This document shows, piece after piece, positions 25,256-36,844 of a DNA stretch of 64,000 bases. The notes below the pieces were generated by a model. It searched no databases. It worked only from the letters and a program-made list of their open reading frames with translations, and was not told where the DNA came from. The position numbers and the translations under genes are program-made. Source of the stretch: Branchiostoma floridae (lineage: Eukaryota > Chordata > Leptocardii > Amphioxiformes > Branchiostomatidae). Location of the stretch: positions 14,968,293-15,032,292 of the forward strand of contig NC_049980.1 in the NCBI RefSeq assembly GCF_000003815.2, read 5' to 3'. Positions within the stretch are counted from its first letter, which is position 1. Every line of letters starts with the position of its first letter.

Positions 25256-25378
25256 CAGTTATAGGGTCAGATGCTACAGCCCTGGAAATGTACATGGCAC
25301 GTGAGGTGCCTGGCGATCCAGGTAATACAACTCGCTCCAAGGCACTTGTAAAAGCAGGCGATGTCATCACATTGTCTC
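25256..25378 (-). CDS. Probable 123-bp phase 1-1 exon, unknown product
   Basis: On the minus strand the acceptor gacttgagtctcag and a strong donor (aactg/gtatgt) delimit exactly 41 codons in phase 1-1. The frame reads GDNVMTSPAFTSALERVV, then LPGSPGTSRAMYISRAV and ASDPIT. Composition and splice quality suggest a real exon. No family is recognised. It would lie between a signal-peptide exon at 28960-29008 and a terminal exon at 24585-24748 of the same phase. Confidence 0.42.
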
Positions 25379-26639
25379 CTGAGACTCAAGTCTAATACAA
25401 TATAACAAAGAATGTACCCGCCAAAGGTGGTCACAGTGCCATTTACAGTGGGCACGGGTCAGCCGTGTGGCCTCCCAAATCTGGAGGGAAAAGAAATGAC
25501 CACGGTTGTACCACAGGGTACGCCTTCGTAACTCAACATTAAGGGCTTAAAGCACGATGGATGACTAATTTGGAATGAGGTAAAGTAGTTAGTGCTGAAT
25601 GTGCCGAACTAATCCAGTACATCCTACATGTTGATTGGTGTCATTACCTCACACGTCTCCTTACATGAATGACAATGATGAAATATTTCATTCATGAGGC
25701 TGAAAGTATCACTTGAAAGTAAAGGCACGCCTGGGTTTTATTGGAGTGACTTGTCACTTGAAACTGTAAAAGCTTCTAGAAGTTATTGCGATAGCCATGG
25801 AGTGTGTGGAAGTGCACGAACCGTAAACATTGCATAAAGAAATCTAATCCAAGGCTCGTTTTGGGCACAGTGCCATTAAACATCAAGAAACCTCATGTCA
25901 TAAGAAGGAAACTACTAAAAGGACGCTTGAGATGTCTGAGGACAAGCCGGTGTTGTTTCGATTCCTCAGATGTCCACATTATTCTAAAAGGCCTTCCTCC
26001 TTTATCCTTCAATTACCTATGATGATATACGTAACATTTGATATACGACATGGGATACATTAGAGACGATCTGACTACTACAATAACAGCTACGTGTACT
26101 TCTTCCATTTGAAAAACATTACATAATTCTACTAGTCTAAGAGTTCATTGACTGCTGAAATAACATGAAAAAGTTTTGGCTCTGACGACATATCTGTCGT
26201 TTTATCTTGGCCTGTTTCATTAACAACTGTTGGATTTCTTCTCATCATTTACTACTGACAACGCTAATTCAAAATGAGTAGAATGGGAAGACAGGGACTC
26301 GACATGGGAGACCAATGAATTTGTGGAAGCTGCCGTTGTTTTCAATTCTCACCTGTATCCCATTACAAAGATTGCGTTACAACAGCTCAGATTTCACGGT
26401 TACTGACCTGACTCCCACAGTCAGGGTGTCACTGTTTCCTGGCCCCCAATCGTGATGTCGATGGGACCGGCACATTTGCAAGTTATTATTCGGAGTCATG
26501 CAAAAAATGCGTGTAGCTTGAAAGTGAAATAAGGCCAAAGAGCACGACACTGACACCATTAGTCTCGCTTGTTTCGTCAGATATAACGCCTGATGTCACA
26601 CCTCCATGGCGGTGTAACGGCTGATTCATGACACACATC

Positions 26640-26785
26640 ACAGCATGTATGTGGTGTAGGGGGGAATACTTATTCTATAGGGTATTAACATCTGTAGGTG
26701 AGCATTAATTTTGTTTCCTACTTAACTTAACAGCGTGTATGTGGTGTAGGCGAGAATACTTATTCTATAGGATTATTAACATGTG
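26640..26785. repeat. Short tandem duplication (about 90-bp period)
   Basis: Two copies of tgtatgtggtgtagg..gaat and acttattctatagg..attaacat, the second starting about 90 bp after the first, with a few differences. Confidence 0.75.
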
Positions 26786-27816
26786 CATCAACATGACTGT
26801 CTTAACATTTTGTTTTTGATGTGATTTGTTTTAGATTTTCGTGCCATGCATGCGTTTGTATATTCCGTGTTCTTTTTCTTTGAAGATCAATAAAAATTAT
26901 CTTTGAAAAACATGTGTATGTAAAATGCATTATACATTATAAATACGAGAAAATAACGTTGTATTATCTATCAATAACTTCTGAAAAACGTTAAGGTTTC
27001 ATACGATCACGAAATGGCTGCATCATTAGCCTCTTTAGCAGGATGGACTAGTTTGGATTTTTTTCCTTAAGGCTTACAAATTCTTTTGCACTCTGTGGCA
27101 GCAGAAAACGAGTGAAATAGAACTGTTACACAATCAAGGAATAAGCAGATTCGTAGATTCTACTAATGGCTAATGCTACGCTGACATTTGTGATCAGGGA
27201 TCGGTCGGGAAACTTTCAGGACCGAAAAGTACGATACAAAAAACAACAAAACACACGGAATTTTAACACAAATAGTCATATGAGCACAATATTTTATTTT
27301 CCTTTTCGCAATTATCCTGTGATTTGAAATGTGACCGTAGGGGGCAATAATTATTTTGTTAAAACCCTGCACCAAGGACACCTCACGACTCCCCCCCTAG
27401 ACTTTGAGGTAGTGAAGAATACATCCCCACTCGGAACTGATATGAAGGGTGTATACCGCCGTGTTCACCTTTCAGCATGAGAAAAGATCAGCATACTAAT
27501 TTCCCAATCAGAGATACAAACAGTGGCAGATTTATGAGTTTCAAAAGTTATGACGCATTGGTCCTTAGGCGTTACTCTATAATATTTATTAATGTGCATT
27601 ACTTAGCACACAAGTAACATGATAAACAACATAAGTTAAGATCGTTGTTGTCAGAGAGAAGGGAAACGGTTGCCAATAACATCAGCGCCCTCTCATCATA
27701 TGCCTGGCCGCAGACAGCGCCCATATCCGTCTCTGCGCTGGCCGTGTTCACGGACTGTGTCCTTGTGTTTATTAACTACATTCACAAAGGTTATGTTTTC
27801 GCTAGCTTCTGTATAT

Positions 27817-27819
<3 letters not shown>

Positions 27820-27858
<39 letters not shown>

Positions 27859-28530
27859 AATAACTGAAGAATGCCTGGATGGATAGTATTGATATTCAAC
27901 ATGTGGGTAGGTCTTGGTAAGACCCGAAAACAATTAGAGTCTGGCGTCCTTGCAGCTTGTTACAGAACTACGGTGTTAATTTGCATAATAAATGAGGAAA
28001 GTTCATAAATTCACTGCATTCCATGATAGGACTCTAAAGCTTGTTATATATGTATCTAAGAAAAAAGAAATGCCTGTAGGTATCAATGAATGAAAACCTT
28101 ATTTGCATAATTGATGATAGAAATTCTATAGTTCTATAGTAATGAATGATGGTGATTTTATACTTAAGGCATTACAAAGCTAAATAGATGTGAACATAAT
28201 TAGACATAGATTACAAAAATCAAGGTCACTGTACATAATTCATGAGGAAGCGCTACAATAGCCTTCTTTGCTAAGATAAGATTTTCAAACTTTAAACTAT
28301 TTATGCTCTTTGGAAAGAGGTGATGATCAACCGAGACAGTTTATTCAAATGAGGACCTTATTTGCACAAAAATTGGAAATCCCGCCAAATGTGGTGACGG
28401 TGCCCTTGCAAAAACTTCCAGAATTCAACGTGTTCTTAGATACTGTAAATAGGAATGTGAACGTCTTCAACTAGATATGTTTGGTTTCAAAGTTGCTGTA
28501 GGGTTGTAGCATCCAGAAAGCGTCGGGCTA
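27820..28530. repeat. Dispersed repeat with (GT)n head
   Basis: A (GT)n run at 27822-27856 is followed by agaataactgaagaatgc and ctggatggatagtattgata, the reverse complement of the 'accaatccaccca..cgttcttgagttat' phrase that precedes the CA run in the 2.1-4.2 kb repeats. Further on, ttagagtctggcgtcctt resembles the head of those units, and AT-rich blocks with tgaggaccttatttgcac follow. Part of the same family in a rearranged arrangement. Confidence 0.5.
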
Positions 28531-28959
28531 AAGTACGTACAGTAAGATACTCACTCGTGGCAGATACAGTCTGCATGTATAACGATCTCAGAAACAAAGC
28601 AGCGTATTGGCTTGTCTCCGCGCTAGTCCATTATCCTTGAGAACATACTATACCTATATCCATAATCTACAATAATCCTCTCTCTTCTTAAAACATGTGT
28701 AGACGAATATTTTCAGAGTTGTTCCCTCTGATCGTAGTTACATCACGTACGTATGCAAACGTTTCGTCCTTTGTGAACATTCTAGCATGGCTGTCACGTC
28801 GTAAGCGTAAACGTCCTCTGGTAGGTCCCAGCCATCCGCACTAATTTCCATCACGGCATCTCGCCCTGCACCTGGCCCTGACACTGCACCCTTCCCGGGA
28901 CCATTACACGCGCGGGCTGCGATGGTTCGGTACTGGCGGCGGGTCCAGCCGTGACCTAC

Positions 28960-29008
28960 CCCGTAGTGATGTCGCTACAAAGGCGGCTGTCAGCAGGACG
29001 CTCGGCAT
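28960..29008 (-). CDS. Candidate signal-peptide exon
   Basis: On the minus strand an ATG at 29008 opens MPSVLLTAAFVATSLRG, a short hydrophobic signal-peptide-like N terminus, ending in phase 1 at a donor gtaggt. The local sequence is markedly GC-rich compared with its neighbours. Phase 1 after a signal peptide is typical of secreted modular proteins and matches the minus-strand candidates at 25256-25378 and 24585-24748. No promoter element is obvious. The evidence is a 16-residue peptide plus one donor. Confidence 0.33.
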
Positions 29009-29582
29009 TATTACCCCATCCCCCACAAACTTAGACATTAAATGCAGTCTGGCTATTATACGAGCTCATTTTTCTTAAGATGCATTCATGACCTCTGAAT
29101 CATGCAAACGTAATGTCAAGCTTTTTCTCGGGGCTTCCGTCAAATAATTGCAAAGTATGACTATTGACAGTAAAGGGCTTTGTTGCTTATAAATACTATC
29201 TCAAGACGAACAACAGAATGTGTGCGTAGCGTTAGAATTGGACACTTTACGGGGTACTTACAATACTGAGGTGATAAATTCGTGTTTAACAAATATTACA
29301 AAGACGTTCAGGTCAATCTTTATGCTAGCCCATACATCTTTACTGGAGCATGTGTGAATATAATCAACGCTAACTACCCTCCCTTGGCCTATCCACGCAC
29401 ACCCCATACAGCAAACACATTAAAAACAGAAATTTAACAACATTTGATCAGAGCAAGGTCAGGACTCTTTCACACGTGTTCCACGTTACGCCTCATTTAC
29501 GTTTGCTCAGGGATTATTTGCGCTAGGCTCTAGTTATGTGGGAATTATGGCTGATGTCACTTGTCATTTACACATCTTCCTA
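29009..29582. other. No gene recognised
   Basis: Upstream flank of the candidate minus-strand first exon. No coding frame or clear promoter motif was found. Confidence 0.35.
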
Positions 29583-29889
29583 CCAGAGACTGCGACCACT
29601 GAGCGACCGCTGAACAACCAAAGATTGAATTGCCCAACAAAATAATGGATAAAGAATCGATTTTTGATTTGTGCGTTTTATTGTATTCTGGTTCGTACTT
29701 TATACATATTTATGTATTTGTCTGTTTACTGGTTTGCGTAAAGCATAAAAATATAAACAGTCAAGGTTCATATTTGTAACACGTATTGTGCATCATATTC
29801 AAGCTATGAGACCAGGGTCACACGAAAGCGACTTTAGTCGCTCAATGGTCGCTGAGTGATCGCAGTCTAGAAGAAAGGGGGTCTTACTG
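29583..29889. mobile_element. MITE-like element, same family as 23985-24256
   Basis: The left arm gagactgcgaccactgagcg then accgctgaac pairs with the right arm gctcaatggtcgctgagtga then tcgcagtct. The right tip is agaaagggggtctta. The core is AT-rich and non-coding. Confidence 0.6.
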
Positions 29890-30371
29890 TATATCGCGGT
29901 AACGCTTCGTGAAGTCTTGATGCTTGGGCCATAGGTAAAACATTACTTTCGGAATTAGAGGTAACGTTCATCATCCAGGAAGGTCATGATGATGTATTGA
30001 AAAATCTTCACACATCACACTGGCCAAAACGGAGGCTTTTCATTCTTCCAAATCTGAATCGGAGTTAGCCACCTTAACTCCATTTCTTTGTCAATAACTT
30101 GATCCCCCCACATTTGATTTAGGCTCCTAGGTTATCAATAAATAAGATATAATTCTATTTTCATTTTATTGAAATTGCAACAAGCTTAAGGATATACTGT
30201 AGGTAGGTATGCGGATGTTGGTCTGGATGAAGGTGTGTCTGTGTTTATGATTGTATTCCCTTCTTCGCAACGGCTCCAAAGAGAATCATATCACCTGCCT
30301 ATTTCACAAATAGTACACACAGTTCGGGTAGTGAACTCGCCGTCACGAATGTGTATGTGCGATCTCGTATG

Positions 30372-30471
30372 NNNNNNNNNNNNNNNNNNNNNNNNNNNNN
30401 NNNNNNNNNNNNNNNNNNNNNNNNNNNNNNNNNNNNNNNNNNNNNNNNNNNNNNNNNNNNNNNNNNNNNNN
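30372..30471. other. Assembly gap (100 N)
   Basis: A run of exactly 100 N. Frames on both sides are short and do not suggest a gene across it. Confidence 0.99.
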
Positions 30472-31216
30472 GGATACATGATAGAAAGAAAATAGAAATT
30501 GAATGTGTATACAAAAATCATTAATAAGGATAGATAATACAAAACATGAAGATAAATCAGCAAAGGCATTTATATGAAGCCAAATCGCCCAGTCGTAATC
30601 CAAAATATCACGTCCAGTAACCGTTGATATGTCATGTATTGTTTATTTCAAAAGTCCATTTCTCATGGCTGTTCTGAGGCTTTTAGTGTTTGTTGATACC
30701 TGTTTTATATTGCCTGGCTGTTAGATGAGATTTAGGGACCCATCATTATGTCAGAACCCCTGCCTATAAAAAAAATTAATGCACTTGTTGGAGTTTTGCC
30801 AAAATGGTCGGACAGTAGTCACGACTTGGTTGGAATCAAAGATACGCCTCAAATGTACGAACCGACTCGTCACGGATGTGCTGTATCAGACGCAGGTCAG
30901 CATGCTTTGGCTTAACACGTTCTGCTACTGAGATGCGGACGCAAGAACGAAGTAGACACAAGCTGTTGCATGTGCAAAGACCTACCAAGGTCTACACTTT
31001 TACTGTAGTACTTTTACTGTAGAACTTTCCTGTGATCTGCAGTTTGAAAGGATTTCACAAGAGGACGTAATGTATCACCATTTTTTTCCCTCAGGCCAGA
31101 TCGATGGTCTTTTAGTCAAAATTTTAACAAGAGCCAATTCATACATTCTTTTAGTTTAACTACAATTAAATTCAACATTAAGTCGATGAAGGTTAGACAT
31201 CCAGGTAATAAGATAT
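30472..31216. other. No gene recognised
   Basis: No coding exon. A small direct repeat ttttactgta lies near 31005-31025. Confidence 0.4.
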
Positions 31217-31507
31217 GCCAAAAAGCAGTTACTCAATCAACTGGATATGATTTTGAAAACGATCAGACGTTTTAACTAGCATCCACTAGTTTTCGTCAGT
31301 GACACAGAAGTGATCTGGTCTTATATACCTTATCTAAGAATATGACAATTTTAGATGTCCAATAGGATACATGGCTCTTAGATAGGGTATATAAGACCTG
31401 TTTCTTCTGGATCACATCAGTGTCACTGACGAAAACTAGTGGATGTTAGTTGAGAGTCTAACCGTTTCCAAAATCATATCCAGTTGATTAAGTAACTACT
31501 TTTTGGC
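31217..31507. repeat. Foldback (inverted) repeat with arms of about 125 bp
   Basis: The left arm gccaaaaagcagttactcaa..ctggatatgattttgaaaac..ccactagttttcgtcagtga..cttatataccttatctaaga is matched in reverse complement by the right arm, which runs from tcttagatagggtatataag to ctactttttggc. The arms are separated by a 36-base loop (31340-31375). There is no coding capacity. A gatgaaggttagacatccag phrase just outside resembles sequence beside the 19.1-kb inverted repeat. Confidence 0.85.
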
Positions 31508-32397
31508 AATTCAAAATTACTGTAAATGCAGAAATGCTTGCGGTGGATTTATATTCGCCATTTTCGCGGTGGTAATACTACGTCAATAATATCAGATCAA
31601 TCAAACTTATGACAATTTTAGACGAGTCAAAATCACTTATTGACTTGAGAGAATCTCAACAGTCATCAAAAACGTTTTCTAGAAGAAAGCAACAGATAAG
31701 GGCAAGGATTCAAGTTTTCTGACAAGATGGCAACTCATCGCCTGGCAGCCAAGCGGTGATCCCCCTTGTATCTATGGCAAGTAATCTTAACTGGACGCTA
31801 ATTGTCGCTTCCAAGTGTTTCCTACATGCTTAACCTCGAGCGATATCGACCTGTCTGGTCAGTTATCCTCACAAGGGCACTGTGGCTCAAGACGCACTGC
31901 AATCTTGAGTGATAAGAAGTCCTTTGAGTTGCTTAAAAGTCAAGCTAAAAGAGTTGAAGAATGAATGATAAAGTAACAGGAGTCATTGTACGTGTAATAG
32001 TCATGTGCATTTATGAGGTCCAGACTCCAAGGCGCCTGTGCCTGCAAGTGGAGTAATTCATTCTGTCTGAACACACGAAAACGTACTACACTACAGTGTT
32101 GTTTTGCATTGCTAATGCCATGTACTCACATTCTGAGAATATGAAGGCTGGCATTATTCACAAGCCAAGGTTATGTCAACTTGTATGAAAGAAATTACAC
32201 GTCGATTTTGAAATAAGCTTGCAGTTGAACAACAGGAAACCGCATAGGGTACAATTCTGAAAGATACGGCGTGCCGTGTACGTATGTCCAAGATTTGACT
32301 CAGGTGTAATGAGTCTTCATAATTGTCCTTTAGACCTATACATAATGCTTATGTAATCTCACATCCACATGGTTTTCCCAGCACAAAAAGCGAGGGT
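31508..32397. other. No gene recognised
   Basis: No coding frame with splice support and no tandem or inverted structure was found. Confidence 0.4.
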
Positions 32398-32398
32398 G

Positions 32399-32429
<31 letters not shown>

Positions 32430-32730
32430 GTATTGGTGTATAGTTTTGTGAAGAGCATGGCTCGAGAAGTCGTAAAAAATCTTGGTGTTCGGGATACTTG
32501 CATACTGAATATCATGGAAATTCGTTGTTCCTATGTTAAATATGTTCCACTATGCTCCTTGGAAGAGTTTTACAATAACACCCCTGCAATTTCAGAGCAA
32601 GCTGCGAGGGAGCCCAAATACATTGCATTTTCCTTACATCGCAAGCTATCTGCCACCAAAGAAACATAGCATGTCCAGGTAAAAAGATCAAATGATTGAA
32701 ATCCTTCTGCAGTACCAAGGTCACATACTA
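32398..32730 (+). repeat. (CTGT)n tract plus divergent modular repeat copy
   Basis: A (TGTC)n tract at 32400-32430 is followed by a module resembling those at 2.5-4.0 kb: gcatactgaatatcatggaa, attcgttgttcc, aataacacccctgca, gcgagggagcccaaata, aagctatctgccacc, atagcatgtccag and ctgcagtaccaagg occur in the same order. It is more diverged than the two copies at 2.1-4.2 kb. Confidence 0.6.
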
Positions 32731-33023
32731 GGGAACAATAATACGTAATGAGAGAAAAGTGCCCTCATGCGATCCACAGCCTGTCTGCAGAACCAACCGG
32801 AACGCTAGCTGACAGCCGATCGGAGAGACCCAGAAGTAAGCCACAGAAAGCAAAAGCTAAAAGTGGAGGAGATGATTGTGAATTTCGAACATCGAAGCCT
32901 ATGGAGACATTCCATTTCGCAGACAGTAGGGAACCAACCTGTGTGAACCGACTGGTCACGTCCAGTCTGCATATATGACTGCTAGCCGTAACATTTTTTC
33001 ATGACGGTAAGTGTAAGTGTTAT

Positions 33024-33113
33024 ATCATTGTTATTATTATTATAATGAGGATAATGATGATGATGACGATGATGATGATGAGGATTATTATTATTATTAT
33101 CATAATGAGGATA

Positions 33114-33157
<44 letters not shown>

Positions 33158-33230
33158 CATCATCATCATCATCATCATCATCATTATTATTATTATTATT
33201 ATCATTATTATCATTATCATTATTATTACA
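33024..33230. repeat. Compound trinucleotide array forming a palindrome
   Basis: (ATT)n and (GAT)n tracts lead into (ATC)n and (ATT)n, so the right half is close to the reverse complement of the left half around gatgatgatcatcatc near 33156. All six frames stay open through it, which produces meaningless poly-Asp, poly-His and poly-Ile frames. Confidence 0.9.
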
Positions 33231-33527
33231 TGTTGTAGTCCACTGCACGGTTTGAAGCGTGAAGCGAATATGAGAATACTTGTGTAGATCCTATAGAGCT
33301 CTTTAGCTGGTTCGAGCTAAGAGCATCCCTGTGACTTTTTATAGGGATTCCTGTGGAAAAAAATTGTTGACTTGAGGACCAGGTAGGTTTGCAACTTTAT
33401 GTCTCGGACTTTTTTCTAGTCGATTTCCTGCGTATTTCCTCACCACACACGTAAGGATACCTGACAGTCTGCTTTTCATTTCTCCAAAACTACAAAGTAC
33501 AAAATAACATCTTACGAATTTCAGCTG

Positions 33528-33680
33528 TAATATTTCAGTACAAGGTTCAGTTCAGTCATGCCTATCACTCAGACATGTTTTGGATTGAAAAAAAAATACT
33601 GTAATATTTCAGTACACGGTCCAGTTCAGTCATACCTATCACTCAGACATGTTTTGAATTGGAAAAAAATACTGTTATCA
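33528..33680. repeat. Tandem duplication of about 70 bp
   Basis: Two copies of ctgtaatatttcagtacang, then ttcagtcat.cctatcactc, agacatgttttg.attg and an A run. Confidence 0.8.
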
Positions 33681-34583
33681 AATTCGTGTGTACAATATAT
33701 GCAGAACAAACAAGCATGTAGAGGCAACCGGTTCGACTGCTTCACGCTGAAGCACAACTTAACAACTGTTCGACGCTTTGAAAGCAGCATTCATGCAGAG
33801 CACAATGCTGATTTCTATTCTTTGGGTTAAATCCAAGCCGGGGTAAATCGTCGCTTGGGGGCGTTGATTCAACTGCTCCTTTTCTGTCATTGAAGCCATT
33901 TTCAGAGACCGCGTTGACTTCCATGGCCGAGGAAGTGTCCACCTTTAGTGGTAAACTTGACGTCCTTAGAAAAACTTATTTACTGTCTTACCACCATGAC
34001 CTGTGCTTAGCTTATAAGAGTATAAACGCAGGAGAAAGTATTTCTTTCATTCATTCATAACCACAGTCCACTCGGCAAGTAGGGCGTGAATGCCAAAAGA
34101 ACAAAGGCTAGCTGTTAAGCCAGCTTGGCCAGCAACAGCGTGCAGCGAGCCAAAAAGTGGCAAGAGTGTGCAACAAGGATACAATGTGATAATGTTTAAA
34201 CTGAAGCCAGGGATTAGTTACCATGGAAGCTTGAGCACCTAGCGCCTTCAGTCATTTTCATGCAGGATCCCATCTTATACAATCATCATACAGTGATTTA
34301 GGTTTTGTCAACTGACTGTCAATCCAAAGAAAAGGTGAAGTGGAGTGAACAGGGATAGGGGAGGGCAGTGGTGTCGCCGGTGTGGGGTAAGTGCTGTTGT
34401 TTTGTGACAAGAGTATCCATTTGACACCTAAAATTGTTCAAACAAATGAATACGGAGTGAAAAAAGTAAGTTACTAGGGTTGTAATATGACGTAATATGA
34501 CGTCAGATTTTCTGTCCCTACAGATCATACCCTACCGTAATTTAACCTTGGACCCCCCTTCCCCCCAAGGACAGACTGTAACA
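33681..34583. other. Upstream region of the sulfotransferase gene
   Basis: No coding exon was found. An acceptor (gattttctgtccctacag) ends at about 34522, suggesting that the sulfotransferase coding exon begins with a short 5' UTR after an upstream, unlocated UTR exon. Confidence 0.4.
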
Positions 34584-34885
34584 ATGGTATCACCACGTCG
34601 TCGGAAGTTGACGTTCACTCTGACAACTCTCATCACATTAGCGATTGTTTTCTACAACATTTTCAATTACCATGTTTCTAAAAACGAGCATTCGGGTCAA
34701 AAAATGGTCGAGAAGGTTGGTCCTCAGCAAAGGACTTCGCTACGGAAAGATGAGGTTCCACCTAAGGCCCGAAGACCTGTAATTCTCATCATGTCCCAGA
34801 TGAGAAGCGGCTCCTCATTCGTGGCTGAGATGTTCAATCAACACCCGGGAGCTTTCTACGTCTTCGAACCGTTGAGGGTCTACTG
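34584..34885 (+). CDS. Carbohydrate sulfotransferase, N-terminal part (interrupted)
   Basis: The frame starts at an ATG in good context (acaatgg) and encodes a type II Golgi membrane protein: a basic cytoplasmic start MVSPRRRK, a signal anchor LTFTLTTLITLAIVFYNIF (residues about 9-27), a stem, and then ILIMSQMRSGSSFVAEMFNQ. RSGSS is the 5'-phosphosulfate (PAPS) binding loop of the CHST family that sulfates galactose or GlcNAc at C6. The next family block, FYVFEPLR, follows, then the frame stops at TGA 34884-34886 exactly where retrotransposon sequence begins. The matching C-terminal half resumes at 36482. Family placement (CHST1/GlcNAc-6-O type) is by motif only; the exact member is unknown. 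Confidence 0.8.
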
Positions 34886-36459
34886 AAAGATGCTCTCTTA
34901 CGAGACACGGAAAGCCAATTGATTCCCTGACAGCATGGTTTTCTTGCAAAACGCTCGACAGTCACTGCACTTATCCACATTTTACAATCATGGAACGACG
35001 CACTAAACAGCAGTCCAAAAATGGATATCCATGCCGTGTTTGTTGACTTCTCTCGTGCATTCGACACGATTGTCCATGGCCAACTCCTATGGACTCTGGC
35101 AGACATGGGTATCCGACAGGACCTATGGTCTACAATCTTCAGCTACCTTGAAGACCGGACCCAGATGGTAAAATGGGGTTCGTGTCAGTCAAAGCCCCAC
35201 AAAGTCTTGGCTGGTGTTCCGCAAGGTGGCTTGCTTTCGCCGCTTCTGTTTGTGATTTGTATAAACACTCTGGACGCTAAGCTGCCAATGTCTGTCTCTC
35301 CGGTTAAGTATGCTGACGACTTGACAACTTCAGAGTTCCTCATGGGGTCATTACCTGGTTAGACCCAACTTGCGCTGGACTGTATTGATGAATGGGGCAA
35401 GTCTTTCTCCCTTGCCGCAAACAGCAAAAAAACCATGGACATGGTAATCAGCACCAGAAAAGAGGCCAATGTACCCTGTCCTCCCCACCCCACCATAGCT
35501 GGTAATGAGATTCAAAGGGTCACCACCTTCAAGCTACTTGGTGTCCACATCTCTCATGACCTCACCTGGGATGCTCACATACAATACATGCTCAGCAGAG
35601 TCCGACCAAGGATTTACTACCTTTGCATCGCTAAGAAGGCGGGTCTCTCAGTAGACGTCTTATCCCAGATCTACCTGACGTTCATCAGACCAATCCTCGA
35701 GTACGCGAGCCCTGTGTGGGGAGGATTGCCAAATCATCTTTCGGACTCTCTTGAATCAAAGCGTTGTATGAGAATCATTGGACTTTCTGTTGACTCTATC
35801 CCAACACTAGCTAGTAGACGTGACAGAGCCACATTGAGAACACTTGAACATACCCTTCAGGACGAGTCTTCTCCTCTCTGGGCATTCTTAACCAGCCCCA
35901 CGGACACTCACTACGGTCTACGCAGCAGAAGACGTTATCGCGCAACAATGGTCAGTAAAACTAAAAGACATGAGATGTCTTTCATCCCACGTGTCTTAAG
36001 TCTGCTGAATTAATTGTGGGGGTCTGGAAGAATCACTTCAAGGACATCCAAAATGAAACTTTTAACAAGGTTTTTGCAAGATAAACTGTCTGGGACAGGT
36101 TTGGAATGTGATTTTGACATCTAGTTCTCCGGCTGCTGCCGTCGCCATGTTGGTGGGTTGAATGGGAAGGGTTCCAAGATGGCTGTCAGTCATTCCAAAC
36201 ACACAAATCATTCTAAAAGGGAATTCTCCCTAGTCTGATATTTTCATGTATGTACGTAGAGGTAGAATATCCCAGTTGAGGTAGAGAAATTAACAATACA
36301 ATGGGATAGGGAATTTCCTGAGTAGTTTAAGTATCACAGGTATGAGATCTTAAGTTGTATTAAGGTCTTTTTATTAAGAATGATTGTAATTGATACGCAA
36401 TTCAGACATGTACATTGACTGCCATGTATCTACAAATAAACTATTCTATTCTATTCTAA
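34886..36459 (+). mobile_element. 5'-truncated non-LTR retrotransposon (CR1/L2/Jockey-type) with RT
   Basis: One reading frame runs from about 34886 to the stop at 36011-36013 with two internal stops (TGA 34928, TAG 35360). It contains reverse transcriptase blocks in order: QHGF..RSTVTALI, VFVDFSRAFDTI (catalytic motif A), GVPQGGLLSPLLF, KYADDLT (motif C), then FKLLGVHISHDLTWDAHI and FIRPILEYASPVWG, typical of CR1/L2/Jockey-group ORF2 C termini. The endonuclease and 5' part are absent, as expected for 5' truncation. The 3' end is a short (CTATT)n microsatellite at 36441-36459, typical of CR1/L2-like tails rather than poly(A). It separates the two sulfotransferase halves. I found no clear target duplication. 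Confidence 0.88.
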
Positions 36460-36481
36460 TACCTTGGTCGTCCATGCCTAG

Positions 36482-36844
36482 CGTTCTGGGCAGGAGCTGC
36501 AAAGCCAAGAATTTTACTGTCTTCAAAACTATTCGTGTCAAAGACATCGATCTTATTTGGTCTACTATGGAAAATATTGTAAACGAAATAGACTTAAGAA
36601 TCATCCATTTGGTGAGGGATCCAAGGGGCACTATAGCCTCTCGAATGGGCATGTATAGTAGGCATGTCGAAGGAATGTCATATGCAGACAAGAACGTTAA
36701 AGACTATGGTCTTTACGGTCTTTGTTATAATGGTGCATTGAGGCAAATGCAACCAAATTCAGGGACAAACACTTCGTTAAGAGACAAATACACTCTGGTC
36801 AGGTATGAAGACATCATAGAAGACATACCAACAATGGTAGAGAG
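36482..36844 (+). CDS. Carbohydrate sulfotransferase, C-terminal part
   Basis: The frame reads VLGRSCKAKNFTVFKTIRVK, then DIDLIWSTMENIVNEIDLRI and IHLVRDPRGTIASRMGMYSR. LVRDPRGTIASR is the 3'-phosphate (PAPS) binding block of CHST enzymes, and YTLVRYEDI is the downstream conserved family block. It is in the same orientation as the 34584 half. In intact relatives several dozen residues lie between EPL and this point; they are missing here, so either an exon is lost or the insertion was accompanied by a deletion. The start at 36482 assumes the acceptor atgcctag; the end at 36844 assumes a donor gttgta. If unspliced, the frame stops at 36851. Confidence 0.75.

Larger units (their letters stand above)
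25379..28959. other. Non-coding between minus-strand candidate exons
   Basis: Apart from the repeats listed separately (26640-26785 and 27820-28530) I found no exon with matching phase. A minus-strand frame near 26377-26559 has a gtcagt donor but the wrong phase. Confidence 0.35.

Noticed and set aside
32982-33287. Poly-His, poly-Asp and poly-Ile frames
   Set aside because: Product of the trinucleotide array only.
36390-36481. Extending the sulfotransferase C-terminal frame upstream to the ATG at 36390
   Set aside because: That part is the retrotransposon 3' UTR and its CTATT tail.
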